NCBI GenBank assembly: GCA_963678675.1
Contig: OY783195.1
Span: 7,574,001-7,638,000, forward strand
Direction of reading: 5' to 3'
Length of the DNA stretch: 64,000 nucleotides
From: Xiphydria camelus
Lineage: Eukaryota; Arthropoda; Insecta; Hymenoptera; Xiphydriidae
Shown: one piece after another, positions 9,610 to 23,273 of the stretch
How the letters are laid out: every line of letters starts with the position of its first letter
Position numbering within the stretch: position 1 is the stretch's first letter
Made by a program: the position numbers and the translations under genes
The notes under the pieces: model-generated
Databases searched by the model: none
What the model was told of the DNA's origin: nothing
Seen by the model: only the letters and a program-made list of their open reading frames with translations

Positions 9610-11399
9610 CAGGGTGTTCCAGAAGTCCCGGTCTGGGTGATTATCTCAGCGGAAAATCATTCTCCGGTGATTCTATTGGACGAGGAGACCCACGGGGGTG
9701 CTCATGTAAAACTCGCAATTTAGCAAGTACGATGCTTCACGAGAAATGGACGTAAACGGCCCATCCGGAAGGCATGTTGTGGCAAATTCGACGTACGGTC
9801 TCGTCGGCTGCAGTCTCTTTGGCACGCTTAGCTCTTTCCAAATTATCAGGGTTTGCTGGTAGACCGGCCGCGTGAAGTTGCAGAGTTGCCAGTTGTATTT
9901 CCCGTTCTGCTTCAGTTGTCTTCGATTTTCCCACGGCGGCGGCGTCGATCACCTTCGCGCACCATAGAATCGCTGCCATGTTTAACACGATTAGCTGCGT
10001 TCTGAAGCCCATCTTTTTCACTAGTTGCGTCGATGGTATCGGTTCGACGTTTCCTTCCTCGTGAAAAGCTCTCGATGCGGGAGATGTCAAAATACCGCGG
10101 GAGGAGTCCCTCTTGGTCCGGCTGTCGTGGGGAGCGTCTCCGCTCTCGTCTGCTTCTCCTCTCAGCGCGGCGATTTTCCACAAATGGGCTCGAACGGTGG
10201 AGAATACGAGTGAATTTTGACGGATCTCATGCCAAAATGTACATGCCAAAATCCGCATTAAACACTTCTTCATCATATGCTGGCTCGGGGACATTATGGT
10301 GCAAACACATGTTATGTAGTACGACACATGTATTTATGATTTTGCCTGCCATACCAGGTATGTAATGGAGAGTGCGATGTCTTAATAAACACCGCTACCT
10401 ACTCTTCAGAACCCCATTTCATCTTTCAATTGAACATCTAGCCGTTTTTATGGCACTATGGAAACGGTCTGCTGATATACCTGGAATGGGAGGCTGTTCT
10501 AGCGGAGTCATCAACCAGGGTCGTATAGGATAACCTAAAAATGCATAATGGATATAAAATATACTCACGCATATTTTCAATAACAATATGAAAAAATTGC
10601 TTTATTTGACAAAGTAGTTAAATTGACCACTTAAGTAAGGGATTAGATGGAAAGATGTTCCTTGTTGCACCTGGACCATGTTATTATAAATCTTTAATTC
10701 ATTCCAACTCACCCGAATCTAGTAATAGAAAAAAATTGTATTCATCTTGTCTATAGATCTGCTCCGTTATCCGCGAAACAGCAGATTCACGCCATATGTG
10801 ACGGTCGTATGGGTTGCCAGGAAAACGTGCATTGACGTTGTAAATACGCAACTCTTCGTCACATATATAAATAAAATAATTAACAAGCATAAACAAGCAG
10901 ATTGACTAGATCTAGCCCAACATCTAGGTTAATTACATAACACACACCAGCTGAACGTTAATCGCGAGTGGTAATTTTTCCGGTTTACGTATATATGTTC
11001 TGGATGAATTGGGTCATTGCTTGGTGGTCTTACTATTGCCACGTGGGTATAATCGATAAATCCAATTACACCTGGCACTTGAAACCTCTCGTACAAACTA
11101 AAAATATAAAACAATTACCTAGTATTTAATACAACTTTCATTTTAAACCAGCTATCTACTTGATGGTTTCGTAAATTCTGCATTTCTTGAATGTTGGCAG
11201 GGAAAGCACCCACCGATGAAATATTTCATTTTGCCCCATAACATTACAAAATTCAGACAATATATGCTCGACTTACTGTTGGCTGGCTTACAGCGACATA
11301 TGCGTTTGCCCCAGTAATTTCCTGGTACGAGCCGTAGCCTAAAAATCTAAGTGCTGTAGGAACCAGAAAGAGATATAATCTCTTATTATTTATTATATA
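9610..11399 (-). pseudogene. Array unit A1: dead PIF/Harbinger transposase
   Basis: Read right to left on the minus strand: ALRFLGYGSYQEITG near 11,340, then LYERFQVPGVIGFIDYTHVAI (first catalytic Asp) near 11,060, YVNRKNYHS near 10,980, NVNARFPGNPYDRHIW (second Asp) near 10,820, and the C-terminal CVVLHNMCLHHNVPEP near 10,290. The frame is broken by a 2-bp CG insertion after YHS. In the segment expected to hold the catalytic Glu there are two in-frame stops, TGA after CSIER and TAG after VLKSR (about 10,420-10,395). A 196-codon antisense frame at 9,737-10,327 recurs in full-length A copies but matches no family. Confidence 0.75.
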
Positions 11400-12685
11400 C
11401 AGGGTGTTCCAGAAGTCCCGGTCTGGCTGATTATCTCAGCGGGAAATCATTCTCCGGTGATTCTCTATTGCTCGGGGAGACCCACGGGGGTGCTCATGTA
11501 AAACTCGCAATTTAGCAAGTATTTCGCATGACATATTCGATGCTTCACGAGAAATGCACGTAAACGGCCCATCCGCAAGGCATGTTGTGGCAAATTCGAC
11601 GTACGGTCTCGTCGGCTGCAGTCTCTGGCACGCTTAGCTCTTTCCAAATTATCAGGGTTTGCTGGTAGACCGGCCGCGTGAAGTTGCAGAGAGTTGCCAG
11701 TTGTATTTCCCGTTCTGCTTCAGTTGTCTTCGATTTTCCCACGGCGCAAAGTGGGGCCAAATCCCAAAAACCTAGCCAAAATTCAAAAAGTGGATATATT
11801 GATCTGAAATTTGTTATTCTGGGGTTTTTGGGGTCGTTGATCACGAATCCGTAATCAGGTTTAAAGAATTCCACAATGGAAACTCAGCATGACCTATAAG
11901 CAATTAGAAAATCAGTATAAATATTCAAGACAGCAAAATAAATGAGAAAATTCAGTATCATATGAATGGAAAGGAATTTATTTATGCAATATAAATTTAT
12001 TTATTTAAAATATTCTTTAAGGAAGTTAATTGAGCCGATTTCAAATTCCTATGGTTCCGTGTCGAATAGAGAACTCTCCCCTTTTTCCCAGTAGAGATAA
12101 TTTGGTAAAAAAATCCATATTTTGATCTTCAGGAGTAAGACCTATAAGTAAAACCAAAAGATCGACACCATTGCCAACAACTACAATTGGTTGTTCATTG
12201 ACTCTTCTTTGACTTTGCATTTCAATAGCGGTGCGGACTATCAATCCATCAGCATCTTCGTCAGCAATGTTTGTTTGAATATGCTTATTCTTCAAATAAT
12301 CCGATAGCAATTTAACAAATTTAAATTTATTCACAATGTTTGACAGGAACTTGGTTTGCGTTACAATCACCATTTTTCATCTATAAGATTAATTGTATCT
12401 CTCTTTGCAAATGCATCCACAACCATTGCAAAAACTTACCCGCGTAAGTTCATAAATTGTGCATTTGTTGAATGTTGGCAGGGAAGTGCAACCACCGATG
12501 AAATATTTCATTTTGCCCCATAGCATTATAAAATTCAGACAATATATGCTCGACTTATTGTTGGCTGGCTTACAGCGACATATGCGTTTCCCCCAGTAAT
12601 TTCCTGGTACGAGCCGTAGTCTAAAAATCTAAGTGCTATAGGAACCTGTGTGAAAGAGATATCATCTCTTATTATTTCCTATATA
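11400..12685 (-). pseudogene. Array unit B1: FEN-like fragment fused to Harbinger N-terminal remnant
   Basis: The minus strand carries TQTKFLSNIVNKFKF, EDADGLIVRTAIE and a GNGVDLLVLL block at 12,041-12,373. The frame then shifts in a poly-T run (reads FFTKLSLLGKRG where unit B4 reads FYKIISTGKKG). Its left part, 11,750-12,030, has a short inverted-repeat-like noncoding segment with GGGGTCGTTGATCACGAATCC. Its right part is the Harbinger core shared with A. Confidence 0.7.
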
Positions 12686-15353
12686 CAGGGTGTTCCAGAA
12701 ATCCCGGTCTGGTTGATTATCTCAGCGGGAAATCATTCTCCAGTGATTCTATTGGACGGGGAGACCCACGGGGGTGCTCATGTAAAACTCGCAATTTAGC
12801 AAGTACGATGCTTCACGAGAAATGGACGTAAACGGCCCATCCGGAAGGCATGTTGTGGCAAATTCGACGTACGGTCTCGTCGGCTGCAGTCTCTTTGGCA
12901 CGCTTAGCTCTTTCCAAATTATCAGGGTTTGCTGGTAGACCGGCCGCGTGAAGTTGCAGAGTTGCCAGTTGTATTTCCCGTTCTGCTTCAGTTGTCTTCG
13001 ATTTTCCCACGGCGGCGGCGTCGATCACCTTCGCGCACCATAGAATCGCTGCCATGTTTAACACGATTAGCTGCGTTCTAAAGCCCATCTTTTTCACTAG
13101 TTGCGTCGATGGTATCGGTTCGACGTTTCCTTCCTCGTGAAAAGCTCTCGATGCGGGAGATGTCAAAATACCGCGGGAGGAGTCCCTCTTGGTCCGGCTG
13201 TCGTGGGGAGCGTCTCCGCTCTCGTCTGCTTCTCCTCTCAGCGCGGCGATTTTCCACAAATGGGCTCGAACGGTGGAGAATACGAGTGAATTTTGACGGA
13301 TCTCATGCCAAAATGTACATGCCAAAATCCGCATTAAACACTTCTTCATCATATGCTGGCTCGGGGACATTATGGTGCAAACACATGTTATGTAGTACGA
13401 CACATGTATTTATGATTTTGCCTGCCATACCAGGTATGTAATGGAGAGTGCGATGTCTTAATAAACACCGCTACCTACTCTTCAGAACCCCATTTCATCT
13501 TTCAATTGAACATCTAGCCGTTTTTATGGCACTATGGAAACGGTCTGCTGATATACCTGGAATGGGAGGCTGTTCTAGCGGAGTCATCAACCAGGGTCGT
13601 ATAGGATAACCTAAAAATGCATAATGGATATAAAATATACTCACGCATATTTTCAATAACAATATGAAAAAATTGCTTTATTTGACAAAGTAGTTAAATT
13701 GACCACTTAAGTAAGGGATTAGATGGAAAGATGTTCCTTGTTGCACCTGGACCATGTTATTATAAATCTTTAATTCATTCCAACTCACCCGAATCTAGTA
13801 ATAGAAAAAAATTGTATTCATCTTGTCTATAGATCTGCTCCGTTATCCGCGAAACAGCAGATTCACGCCATATGTGACGGTCGTATGGGTTGCCAGGAAA
13901 ACGTGCATTGACGTTGTAAATACGCAACTCTTCGTCACATATATAAATAAAATAATTAACAAGCATAAACAAGCAGATTGACTAGATCTAGCCCAACATC
14001 TAGGTTAATTACATAACACACACCAGCTGAACGTTAATCGCGAGTGGTAATTTTTCCGGTTTACATATACAGGGTGACATTTTGAAAACTTGCCACCCCA
14101 ATATCTTAGAAAGTTACAGGGATTTTCTAAAAAACAAAAATACGGTTTCGGCAGTGGAGAGGGGGAACCAAAATGACATAATCGGAGACGCACCTACTCC
14201 AACCCCCTTAGGGGTAGCCCCCCCAACTTTGTAATCTTAAATAGCAACCCCCCATGTGTAATACAGCGTTGGAAAGCTCTTTAAAAATGCTTTACAACAA
14301 CACCAAATTTTGGTACCTTTCGATGAGTAGTTTTCGCGCAAATCGAGAAAGAAACTGCCAGAAGTAAGTTTTGTCAATTTATTTATTAAAGGTCAATTAT
14401 GTTACAATAAATTTTCGAAATGATTTCCATTATCTGATCTTACTCCCTGCGATTTCTTCTTATGGGGACATCTGAAATCTGTTGTTTTTCAAACTCAACC
14501 AGCAAGCATTAACCAACTGAAACAGAGAATTATGCAAGAATGTCGCAAAATTTCAAGAACAACATTTGAAAAAGTCCGAAAAATCAATGGAAATCATTTC
14601 GAAAATTTATTGTAACGTAATTGACCTTTAATAAATAAATTGACAACTTACTTCTAGCAGTTTCTTTCTCGATTTGCGCAAAAACTACTCATCGAAAGGT
14701 ACCAAAATTTGGTGTTGTTGTAAAGCATTTTTAAAGAGCTTTCCAACGCTGTATCACACATGGGGGGTTGCTATTTAAGATTACAAAGTTGGGGGGGCTA
14801 CCCCTAAGGGGGTTGGAGTAGGTGCGTCTCCGATTATGTCATTTTGGTTCCCCCTCTCCACTGCCGAAACCGTATTTTTGTTTTTTAGAAAATCCCTGTA
14901 ACTTTCTAAGATATTGGGGTGGCAAGTTTTCAAAATGTCACCCTGTATATGTTCTGGATGAATTGGGTCATTGCTTGGTGGTCTTACTATTGCCACGTGG
15001 GTATAATCGATAAATCCAATTACACCTGGCACTTGAAACCTCTCGTACAAACTAAAAATATAAAACAATTACCTAGTATTTAATACAACTTTCATTTTAA
15101 ACCAGCTATCTACTTGATGGTTTCGTAAATTCTGCATTTCTTGAATGTTGGCAGGGAAAGCACCCACCGATGAAATATTTCATTTTGCCCCATAACATTA
15201 CAAAATTCAGACAATATATGCTCGACTTACTGTTGGCTGGCTTACAGCGACATATGCGTTTGCCCCAGTAATTTCCTGGTACGAGCCGTAGCCTAAAAAT
15301 CTAAGTGCTGTAGGAACCAGAAAGAGATATAATCTCTTATTATTTATTATATA
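12686..15353 (-). pseudogene. Array unit A2, interrupted by a mariner-type element
   Basis: It is nearly identical to A1, including the CG insertion and both shared stop codons. It is split at 14,068-14,947 by the 876-bp element described separately. Removing that element and one TA restores the sequence seen in A1 and A3-A5. Confidence 0.8.
14070..14945 (+). mobile_element. Tc1/mariner-type foldback element with a transposase C-terminal fragment
   Basis: The ends CAGGGTGACATTTTGAAAAC and its complement are flanked by TA at 14,068-14,069 and 14,946-14,947. The empty site is preserved in sister A units (near 18,012 and 19,801), which proves the boundaries. Inverted arms of about 330 bp surround a central plus-strand remnant at 14,427-14,615 reading SDLTPCDFFLWGHLKS and ending NGNHFENLL-stop. 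This is the typical C-terminal end of a mariner-like transposase. The element is non-autonomous, and a half copy lies at 46,741-47,058. Confidence 0.88.
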
Positions 15354-16639
15354 CAGGGCGTTCCAGAAGTCCCGGTCTGGCTGATTATCTCAGCGGGAAA
15401 TCATTCTCCGGTGATTCTCTATTGCTCGGGGAGACCCACGGGGGTGCTCATGTAAAACTCGCAATTTAGCAAGTATTTCGCATGACATATTCGATGCTTC
15501 ACGAGAAATGCACGTAAACGGCCCATCCGCAAGGCATGTTGTGGCAAATTCGACGTACGGTCTCGTCGGCTGCAGTCTCTGGCACGCTTAGCTCTTTCCA
15601 AATTATCAGGGTTTGCTGGTAGACCGGCCGCGTGAAGTTGCAGAGAGTTGCCAGTTGTATTTCCCGTTCTGCTTCAGTTGTCTTCGATTTTCCCACGGCG
15701 CACAGTGGGGCCAAACCCCAAAAACCTAGCCAAAATTCAAAAAGTGGATATATTGATCTGAAATTTGTTATTCTGGGGTTTTTGGGGTCGTTGATCACGA
15801 ATCCGTAATCAGGTTTAAAGAATTCCACAATGGAAACTCAGCATGACCTATAAGCAATTAGAAAATCAGTATAAATATTCAAGACAGCAAAATAAATGAG
15901 AAAATTCAGTATCATATGAATGGAAAGGAATTTATTTATGCAATATAAATTTATTTATTTAAAATATTCTTTAAGGAAGTTAATTGAGCCGATTTCAAAT
16001 TCCTATGGTTCCGTGTCGAATAGAGAACTCTCCCCTTTTTCCCAGTAGAGATAATTTGGTAAAAAAATCCATATTTTGATCTTCAGGAGTAAGACCTATA
16101 AGTAAAACCAAAAGATCGACACCATTGCCAACAACTACAATTGGTTGTTCATTGACTCTTCTTTGACTTTGCATTTCAATAGCGGTGCGGACTATCAATC
16201 CATCAGCATCTTCGTCAGCAATGTTTGTTTGAATATGCTTATTCTTCAAATAATCCGATAGCAATTTAACAAATTTAAATTTATTCACAATGTTTGACAG
16301 GAACTTGGTTTGCGTTACAATCACCATTTTTCATCTATAAGATTAATTGTATCTCTCTTTGCAAATGCATCCACAACCATTGCAAAAACTTACCCGCGTA
16401 AGTTCATAAATTGTGCATTTGTTGAATGTTGGCAGGGAAGTGCAACCACCGATGAAATATTTCATTTTGCCCCATAGCATTATAAAATTCAGACAATATA
16501 TGCTCGACTTATTGTTGGCTGGCTTACAGCGACAAATGCGTTTCCCCCAGTAATTTCCTGGTACGAGCCGTAGCCTAAAAATCTAAGTGCTATAGGAACC
16601 TGTGTAAAAGAGATATTATCTCTTATTATTTCCTATATA
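15354..16639 (-). pseudogene. Array unit B2
   Basis: It is almost base-for-base the same as B1, with the FEN-like block at 15,995-16,327 including GNGVDLLVLL and the same poly-T frame break. The A2-B2 pair repeats the A1-B1 pair and suggests duplication of an A-B dimer. Confidence 0.75.
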
Positions 16640-18411
16640 CAGGGTGTTCCAGAAATCCCGGTCTGGTTGATTATCTCAGCGGGAAATCATTCTCCAGTGA
16701 TTCTATTGGACGGGGAGACCCACGGGGGTGCTCATGTAAAACTCGCAATTTAGCAAGTACGATGCTTCACGAGAAATGGACGTAAACGGCCCATCCGGAA
16801 GGCATGTTGTGGCAAATTCGACGTACGGTCTCGTCGGCTGCAGTCTCTTTGGCACGCTTAGCTCTTTCCAAATTATCAGGGTTTGCTGGTAGACCGGCCG
16901 CGTGAAGTTGCAGAGTTGCCAGTTGTATTTCCCGTTCTGCTTCAGTTGTCTTCGATTTTCCCACAGCGGCGGCGTCGATCACCTTCGCGCAGCATAGAAT
17001 CGCTGCCATGTTTAACACGATTAGCTGCGTTCTGAAGCCCATCTTTTTCACTAGTTGCGTCGATGGTATCGGTTCTACGTTTCCTTCCTCGTGAAAAGCT
17101 CTCGATGCGGGAGATGTCAAAATACCGCGGGAGAAGTCCCTCTTGGTCCGGCTGTCGTGGCGAGCCTCTCCGCTCTCGTCTGCTTCTCCTCTCGACGCGG
17201 CGATTTTCCACAAATGGGCTCGAACGGTGGAGAATACGAGTGAGTTTTGACGGATCTCATGCCAAATTGTACATGCCAAAATCCGCATTAAATACTTCTT
17301 CATCATATGCTGGCTCGGGGACATTATGGTGCAAACACATGTTATGTAGTACGACACATGTATTTATGATTTTGCCTGCCATACCAGGTGTGTAATGGAG
17401 AGTGCGATGTCTTAATAAACACCGCTACCTATTCTTCAGAACCCCATTTCATCTTTCAATTGAACATCTAGCCGTTTTTATGGCACTATGGAAACGGTCT
17501 GCTGATATACCTGGAATGGGAGGCTGTTCTAGCGGAGTCATCAACCAGGGTCGTATAGGATAACCTAAAAATGCATAATCGACATAAAATATACCCACGC
17601 ATATTTTCAATAACAATATGAAAAAATTGCTTTATTTGACAAAGTAGTTAAATTGACCACTTAAGTAAGGGATTAGATGGAAAGATGTTCCTTGTTGCAC
17701 CTGGACCATGTTATTATATATCTTTAATTCATTCCAACTCACCCGAATCTAGTAATAGAAAAAAATTGTTTTCTTCATCTTGTCTATAGATCTGCTCCGT
17801 TATCCGCGAAACAGCAGATTCACGCCATATGTGACGGTCGTATGGGTTGCCAGGAAAACGTGCATTGACGTTGTAAATACGCAACTCTTCGTCACATATA
17901 TAAATAAAATAATTAACAAGCATAAACAAGCAGATTGACTAGATCTAGCCCAACATCTAGGTTAATTACATAACACACACCAGCTGAACGTTAATCGAGT
18001 GGTAATTTTTCCGGTTTACATATATATGTTCTGGATGAATTGGGTCATTACTTGGTGGTCTTACTATTGCCACGTGGGTACAATCGATAAATCCAATTAC
18101 ACCTGGCACTTGAAACCTCTCGTACAAACTAAAAATATAAAACAATTACCTAGTATTTAATACACCTTTCATTTTAAACCAGCTATCTACTTGATGGTTT
18201 CGTAAATTCTGCATTTCTTGAATGTAGGCAGAGAAAGCACCCACTGATGAAATATTTCATTTTGCCCCATAGCATTACAAAATTCAGACAATATATGCTC
18301 GACTTACTGTTGGCTGGCTTACAGCGACATATGCGTTTGCCCCAGTAATTTCCTGGTACGAGCTGACTAACCTGTGAAAGAGATATCATCTCTTATATTA
18401 TTTATTATATA
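16640..18411 (-). pseudogene. Array unit A3
   Basis: Harbinger remnant. The two stops in the Glu region are present, but the CG insertion after YHS is absent, so YHSINVQL reads through as in the ancestral protein (near 17,995). A 3-bp difference (DEENNFF instead of DEYNFF) also marks A3-A5 as a separate subfamily from A1/A2. Confidence 0.75.
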
Positions 18412-20200
18412 CAGGGTGTGTTCAAAAGTCCCGGTCTGGCTGATTATCTCAGTGGGAAATCATTCTCCGGTGATTCTATTGGACGGGGAGATCCATGGGG
18501 TTGCTCATGTAAAACTCGCAATTTAGCAAGTATTTCGCATGACATATTCGATGTTTCACGAGAAATGCACGTAAACGGCCCATCCGCAAGGCATGTTGTG
18601 GCAAATTCGACGTACGGTCTCGTCGGCTGCAGTCTCTTTGGCACGCTTAGCTCTTTCCAAATTATCAGGGTTTGCTGGTAGACCGGCCGCGTGAAGTTGC
18701 AGAGTTTCCAGTTGTATTTCCCGTTCTGCTTCAGTTGTCTTCGATTTTCCCACGGCTGCGGCGTCGATCAACTTCGCGCACCATAGAATCGCCGCCATGT
18801 TTAACACGATTAGCTGCGTTCTGAAGCCCATCTTTTTCACTAGTTGCGTCGATGGTATCGGTTCTACGTTTCCTTCCTCGTGAAAAGCTCTCGATGCGGG
18901 AGATGTCAAAATACCGCGGGAGAAGTCCCTCTTGGTCCGGCTGTCGTGGCGAGCCTCTCCGCTCTCGTCTGCTTTTCCTCTCGACGCGGCGATTTTCCAC
19001 AAATGGGCTCGAACGGTGGAGAATACGAGTGAGTTTTGACGGATCTCATGCCAAATTGTACATGCCAAAATCCGCATTAAATACTTCTTCATCATATGCT
19101 GGCTCGGGGACATTATGGTGCAAACACATGTTATGTAGTACGACACATGTATTTATGATTTTGCCTGCCATACCAGGTGTGTAATGGAGAGTGCGATGTC
19201 TTAATAAACACCGCTACCTATTCTTCAGAACCCCATTTCATCTTTCAATTGAACATCTAGCCGTTTTTATGGCACTATGGAAACGGTCTGCTGATATACC
19301 TGGAATGGGAGGCTGTTCTAGCGGAGTCATCAACCAGGGTCGTATAGGATAACCTAAAAATGCATAATCGACATAAAATATACCCACGCATATTTTCAAT
19401 AACAATATGAAAAAATTGCTTTATTTGACAAAGTAGTTAAATTGACCACTTAAGTAAGGGATTAGATGGAAAGATGTTCCTTGTTGCACCTGGACCATGT
19501 TATTATATATCTTTAATTCATTCCAACTCACCCGAATCTAGTAATAGAAAAAAATTGTTTTCTTCATCTTGTCTATAGATCTGCTCCGTTATCCGCGAAA
19601 CAGCAGATTCACGCCATATGTGACGGTCGTATGGGTTGCCAGGAAAACGTGCATTGACGTTGTAAATACGCAACTCTTCGTCACATATATAAATAAAATA
19701 ATTAACAAGCATAAACAAGCAGATTGACTAGATCTAGCCCAACATCTAGGTTAATTACATAACACACACCAGCTGAACGTTAATCGAGTGGTAATTTTTC
19801 CGGTTTACATATATATGTTCTGGATGAATTGGGTCATTACTTGGTGGTCTTACTATTGCCACGTGGGTACAATCGATAAATCCAATTACACCTGGCACTT
19901 GAAACCTCTCGTACAAACTAAAAATATAAAACAATTACCTAGTATTTAATACACCTTTCATTTTAAACCAGCTATCTACTTGATGGTTTCGTAAATTCTG
20001 CATTTCTTGAATGTAGGCAGAGAAAGCACCCACTGATGAAATATTTCATTTTGCCCCATAGCATTACAAAATTCAGACAATATATGCTCGACTTACTGTT
20101 GGCTGGCTTACAGCGACATATGCGTTTGCCCCAGTAATTTCCTGGTACGAGCTGACTAACCTGTGAAAGAGATATCATCTCTTATATTATTTATTATATA
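18412..20200 (-). pseudogene. Array unit A4
   Basis: It belongs to the A3 subfamily and differs from A5 at very few positions by eye; the two are adjacent head to tail. The left landmark reads GTGTGTTCAAAAG instead of GTGTTCCAGAAG, a marker shared with A5 and B3 starts. Confidence 0.8.
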
Positions 20201-21990
20201 CAGGGTGTGTTCAAAAGTCCCGGTCTGGCTGATTATCTCAGTGGGAAATCATTCTCCGGTGATTCTATTGGACGGGGAGATCCATGGGGTTGCTCATGTA
20301 AAACTCGCAATTTAGCAAGTATTTCGCATGACATATTCGATGTTTCACGAGAAATGCACGTAAACGGCCCATCCGCAAGGCATGTTGTGGCAAATTCGAC
20401 GTACGGTCTCGTCGGCTGCAGTCTCTTTGGCACGCTTAGCTCTTTCCAAATTATCAGGGTTTGCTGGTAGACCGGCCGCGTGAAGTTGCAGAGTTTCCAG
20501 TTGTATTTCCCCTTCTGCTTCAGTTGTCTTCGATTTTCCCACGGCTGCGGCGTCGATCAACTTCGCGCACCATAGAATCGCCGCCATGTTTAACACGATT
20601 AGCTGCGTTCTGAAGCCCATCTTTTTCACTAGTTGCGTCGATGGTATCGGTTCTACGTTTCCTTCCTCGTGAAAAGCTCTCGATGCGGGAGATGTCAAAA
20701 TACCGCGGGAGAAGTCCCTCTTGGTCCGGCTGTCGTGGCGAGCCTCTCCGCTCTCGTCTGCTTTTCCTCTCGACGCGGCGATTTTCCACAAATGGGCTCG
20801 AACGGTGGAGAATACGAGTGAGTTTTGACGGATCTCATGCCAAATTGTACATGCCAAAATCCGCATTAAATACTTCTTCATCATATGCTGGCTCGGGGAC
20901 ATTATGGTGCAAACACATGTTATGTAGTACGACACATGTATTTATGATTTTGCCTGCCATACCAGGTGTGTAATGGAGAGTGCGATGTCTTAATAAACAC
21001 CGCTACCTATTCTTCAGAACCCCATTTCATCTTTCAATTGAACATCTAGCCGTTTTTATGGCACTATGGAAACGGTCTGCTGATATACCTGGAATGGGAG
21101 GCTGTTCTAGCGGAGTCATCAACCAGGGTCGTATAGGATAACCTAAAAATGCATAATCGACATAAAATATACCCACGCATATTTTCAATAACAATATGAA
21201 AAAATTGCTTTATTTGACAAAGTAGTTAAATTGACCACTTAAGTAAGGGATTAGATGGAAAGATGTTCCTTGTTGCACCTGGACCATGTTATTATATATC
21301 TTTAATTCATTCCAACTCACCCGAATCTAGTAATAGAAAAAAAATTGTTTTCTTCATCTTGTCTATAGATCTGCTCCGTTATCCGCGAAACAGCAGATTC
21401 ACGCCATATGTGACCGTCGTATGGGTTGCCAGGAAAACGTGCATTGACGTTGTAAATAAGCAACTCTTCGTCACATATATAAATAAAATAATTAACAAGC
21501 ATAAACAAGCAGATTGAATAGATCTAGCCCAACATCTAGGTTAATTACATAACACACACCAGCTGAACGTTAATCGAGTGGTAATTTTTCCGGTTTACAT
21601 ATATATGTTCTGGATGAATTGGGTCATTACTTGGTGGTCTTACTATTGCCACGTGGGTACAATCGATAAATCCAATTACACCTGGCACTTGAAACCTCTC
21701 GTACAAACTAAAAATATAAAACAATTACCTAGTATTTAATACAACTTTCATTTTAAACCAGCTATCTACTTGATGGTTTCGTAAATTCTGCATTTCTTGA
21801 ATGTAGGCAGAGAAAGCACCCACTGATGAAATATTTCATTTTGCCCCATAGCATTACAAAATTCAGACAATATATGCTCGACTTATTGTTGGCTGGCTTA
21901 CAGCGACATATGCGTTTGCCCCAGTAATTTCCTGGTACGAGCTGACTAACCTGTGAAAGAGATATCATCTCTTATATTATTTATTATATA
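20201..21990 (-). pseudogene. Array unit A5
   Basis: It is close to identical to A4. Single-base differences include a G-to-C change near 21,416 and an extra A near 21,341. The A4-A5 similarity over about 1.79 kb points to very recent unequal exchange or gene conversion. Confidence 0.8.
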
Positions 21991-23273
21991 CAGGGTGTGT
22001 TCAAAAGTCCCGGTCTGGCTGATTATCTCAGTGGGAAAACATTCTCCGGTGATTCTATTGGACGGGGAGATCCATGGGGGTGCTCATGTAAAACTCGCAA
22101 TTTAGCAAGTATTTCGCATGACATATTCGATGTTTCACGAGAAATGCACGTAAACGGCCCATCCGCAAGGCATGTTGTGGCAAATTCGACGTACGGTCTC
22201 GTCGGCTGCAGTCTCTATGGCACGCTTAGCTCTTTCCAAATTATCAGGGTTTGCTGGTAGACCGGCCGCGTGAAGTTGCAGAGTTGCCAGTTGTATTTCC
22301 CGTTCTGCTTCAGTTGTCTTCGATTATCCCACGGCGCACAGTGGGGCCAAATCCCAAAAACCTAGCCAAAATTCAAAAAGTGGATATACTGATCTGAAAT
22401 TTGTTATTCGGGGGTTTTTGGGGTCGTTGATCACGAATCCGTAATCAGGTTTAAAGAATTCCACAATGGAAACTCAGTATGACCTATAAGCAATTAGAAA
22501 ATCAGTATAAATATTCAAGACAGCAAAATAAATGAGAAAATTCAGTATCATATAAATGGAAAGGAATTTATTTATGCAATATAAATTTATTTACTTAAAA
22601 TATTCTTTAAGGAAGTTAATTGAGCCGATTTCAAATTCCTATGGTTCCGTGTCGAATAGAGAACACTCCCCTTTTTCCCAGTAGAGATAATTTGGTAAAA
22701 AAATCCATATTTTGATCTTCAGGAGTAAGACCTATAAGTAAAACCAAAAGATCGACACGATTGCCAACAACTACAATTGGTTGTTCATTGACTCTTCTTT
22801 GACTTTGCATTTCAATAGCGGTGCGGACTATCAATCCATCAGCATCTTCGTCAGCAATGTTTGTTTGAATATGCTTATTCTTCAAATAATCCGATAGCAA
22901 TTTAACAAATTTAAATTTATTCACAATGTTTGACAGGAACTTGGTTTGGGTTACAATCACCATTTTTTTTCTATAAGATTAATTGTATCTCTCTTTGCAA
23001 ATGCATCCACAACCATTGCAAAAACTTACCCGCGTAAGTTCATAAATTGTGCATTTCTTGAATGTTGGCAGGGAAGTGCAACCACCGATGAAATATTTCA
23101 TTTTGCCCCATAGCATTATAAAATTCAGACAATATGCTCGACTTATTGTTGGCTGGCTTACAGCGACATATGCGTTTCCCCCAGTAATTTCCTGGTACGA
23201 GCCGTAGCCTAAAAATCTAAGTGCTATAGGAACCTGTGTGAAAGAGATATCATCTCTTATTATTTCCTATATA
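21991..23273 (-). pseudogene. Array unit B3
   Basis: The FEN-like fragment lies at 22,631-22,963 with GNRVDLLVLL and the poly-T frame break. Its left landmark is of the A4/A5 type, so this unit is a recombinant between an A core and a B body. Confidence 0.72.

Noticed and set aside
9737..10327. A 196-codon minus-strand frame repeated in A1-A6, which looks like a conserved gene family
   Set aside because: The copies are nearly identical DNA, so an open frame is preserved passively. It partly overlaps the Harbinger C-terminus in a different frame and has no recognisable motif.
10870..10950. Intron between NVQL and CDEEL in the A-unit Harbinger remnant
   Set aside because: The protein reads well with an 80-bp gap starting GTGTGTG, but no AG acceptor lies at the needed position. 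It may be an insertion or a degenerate intron, so I did not annotate splice sites.
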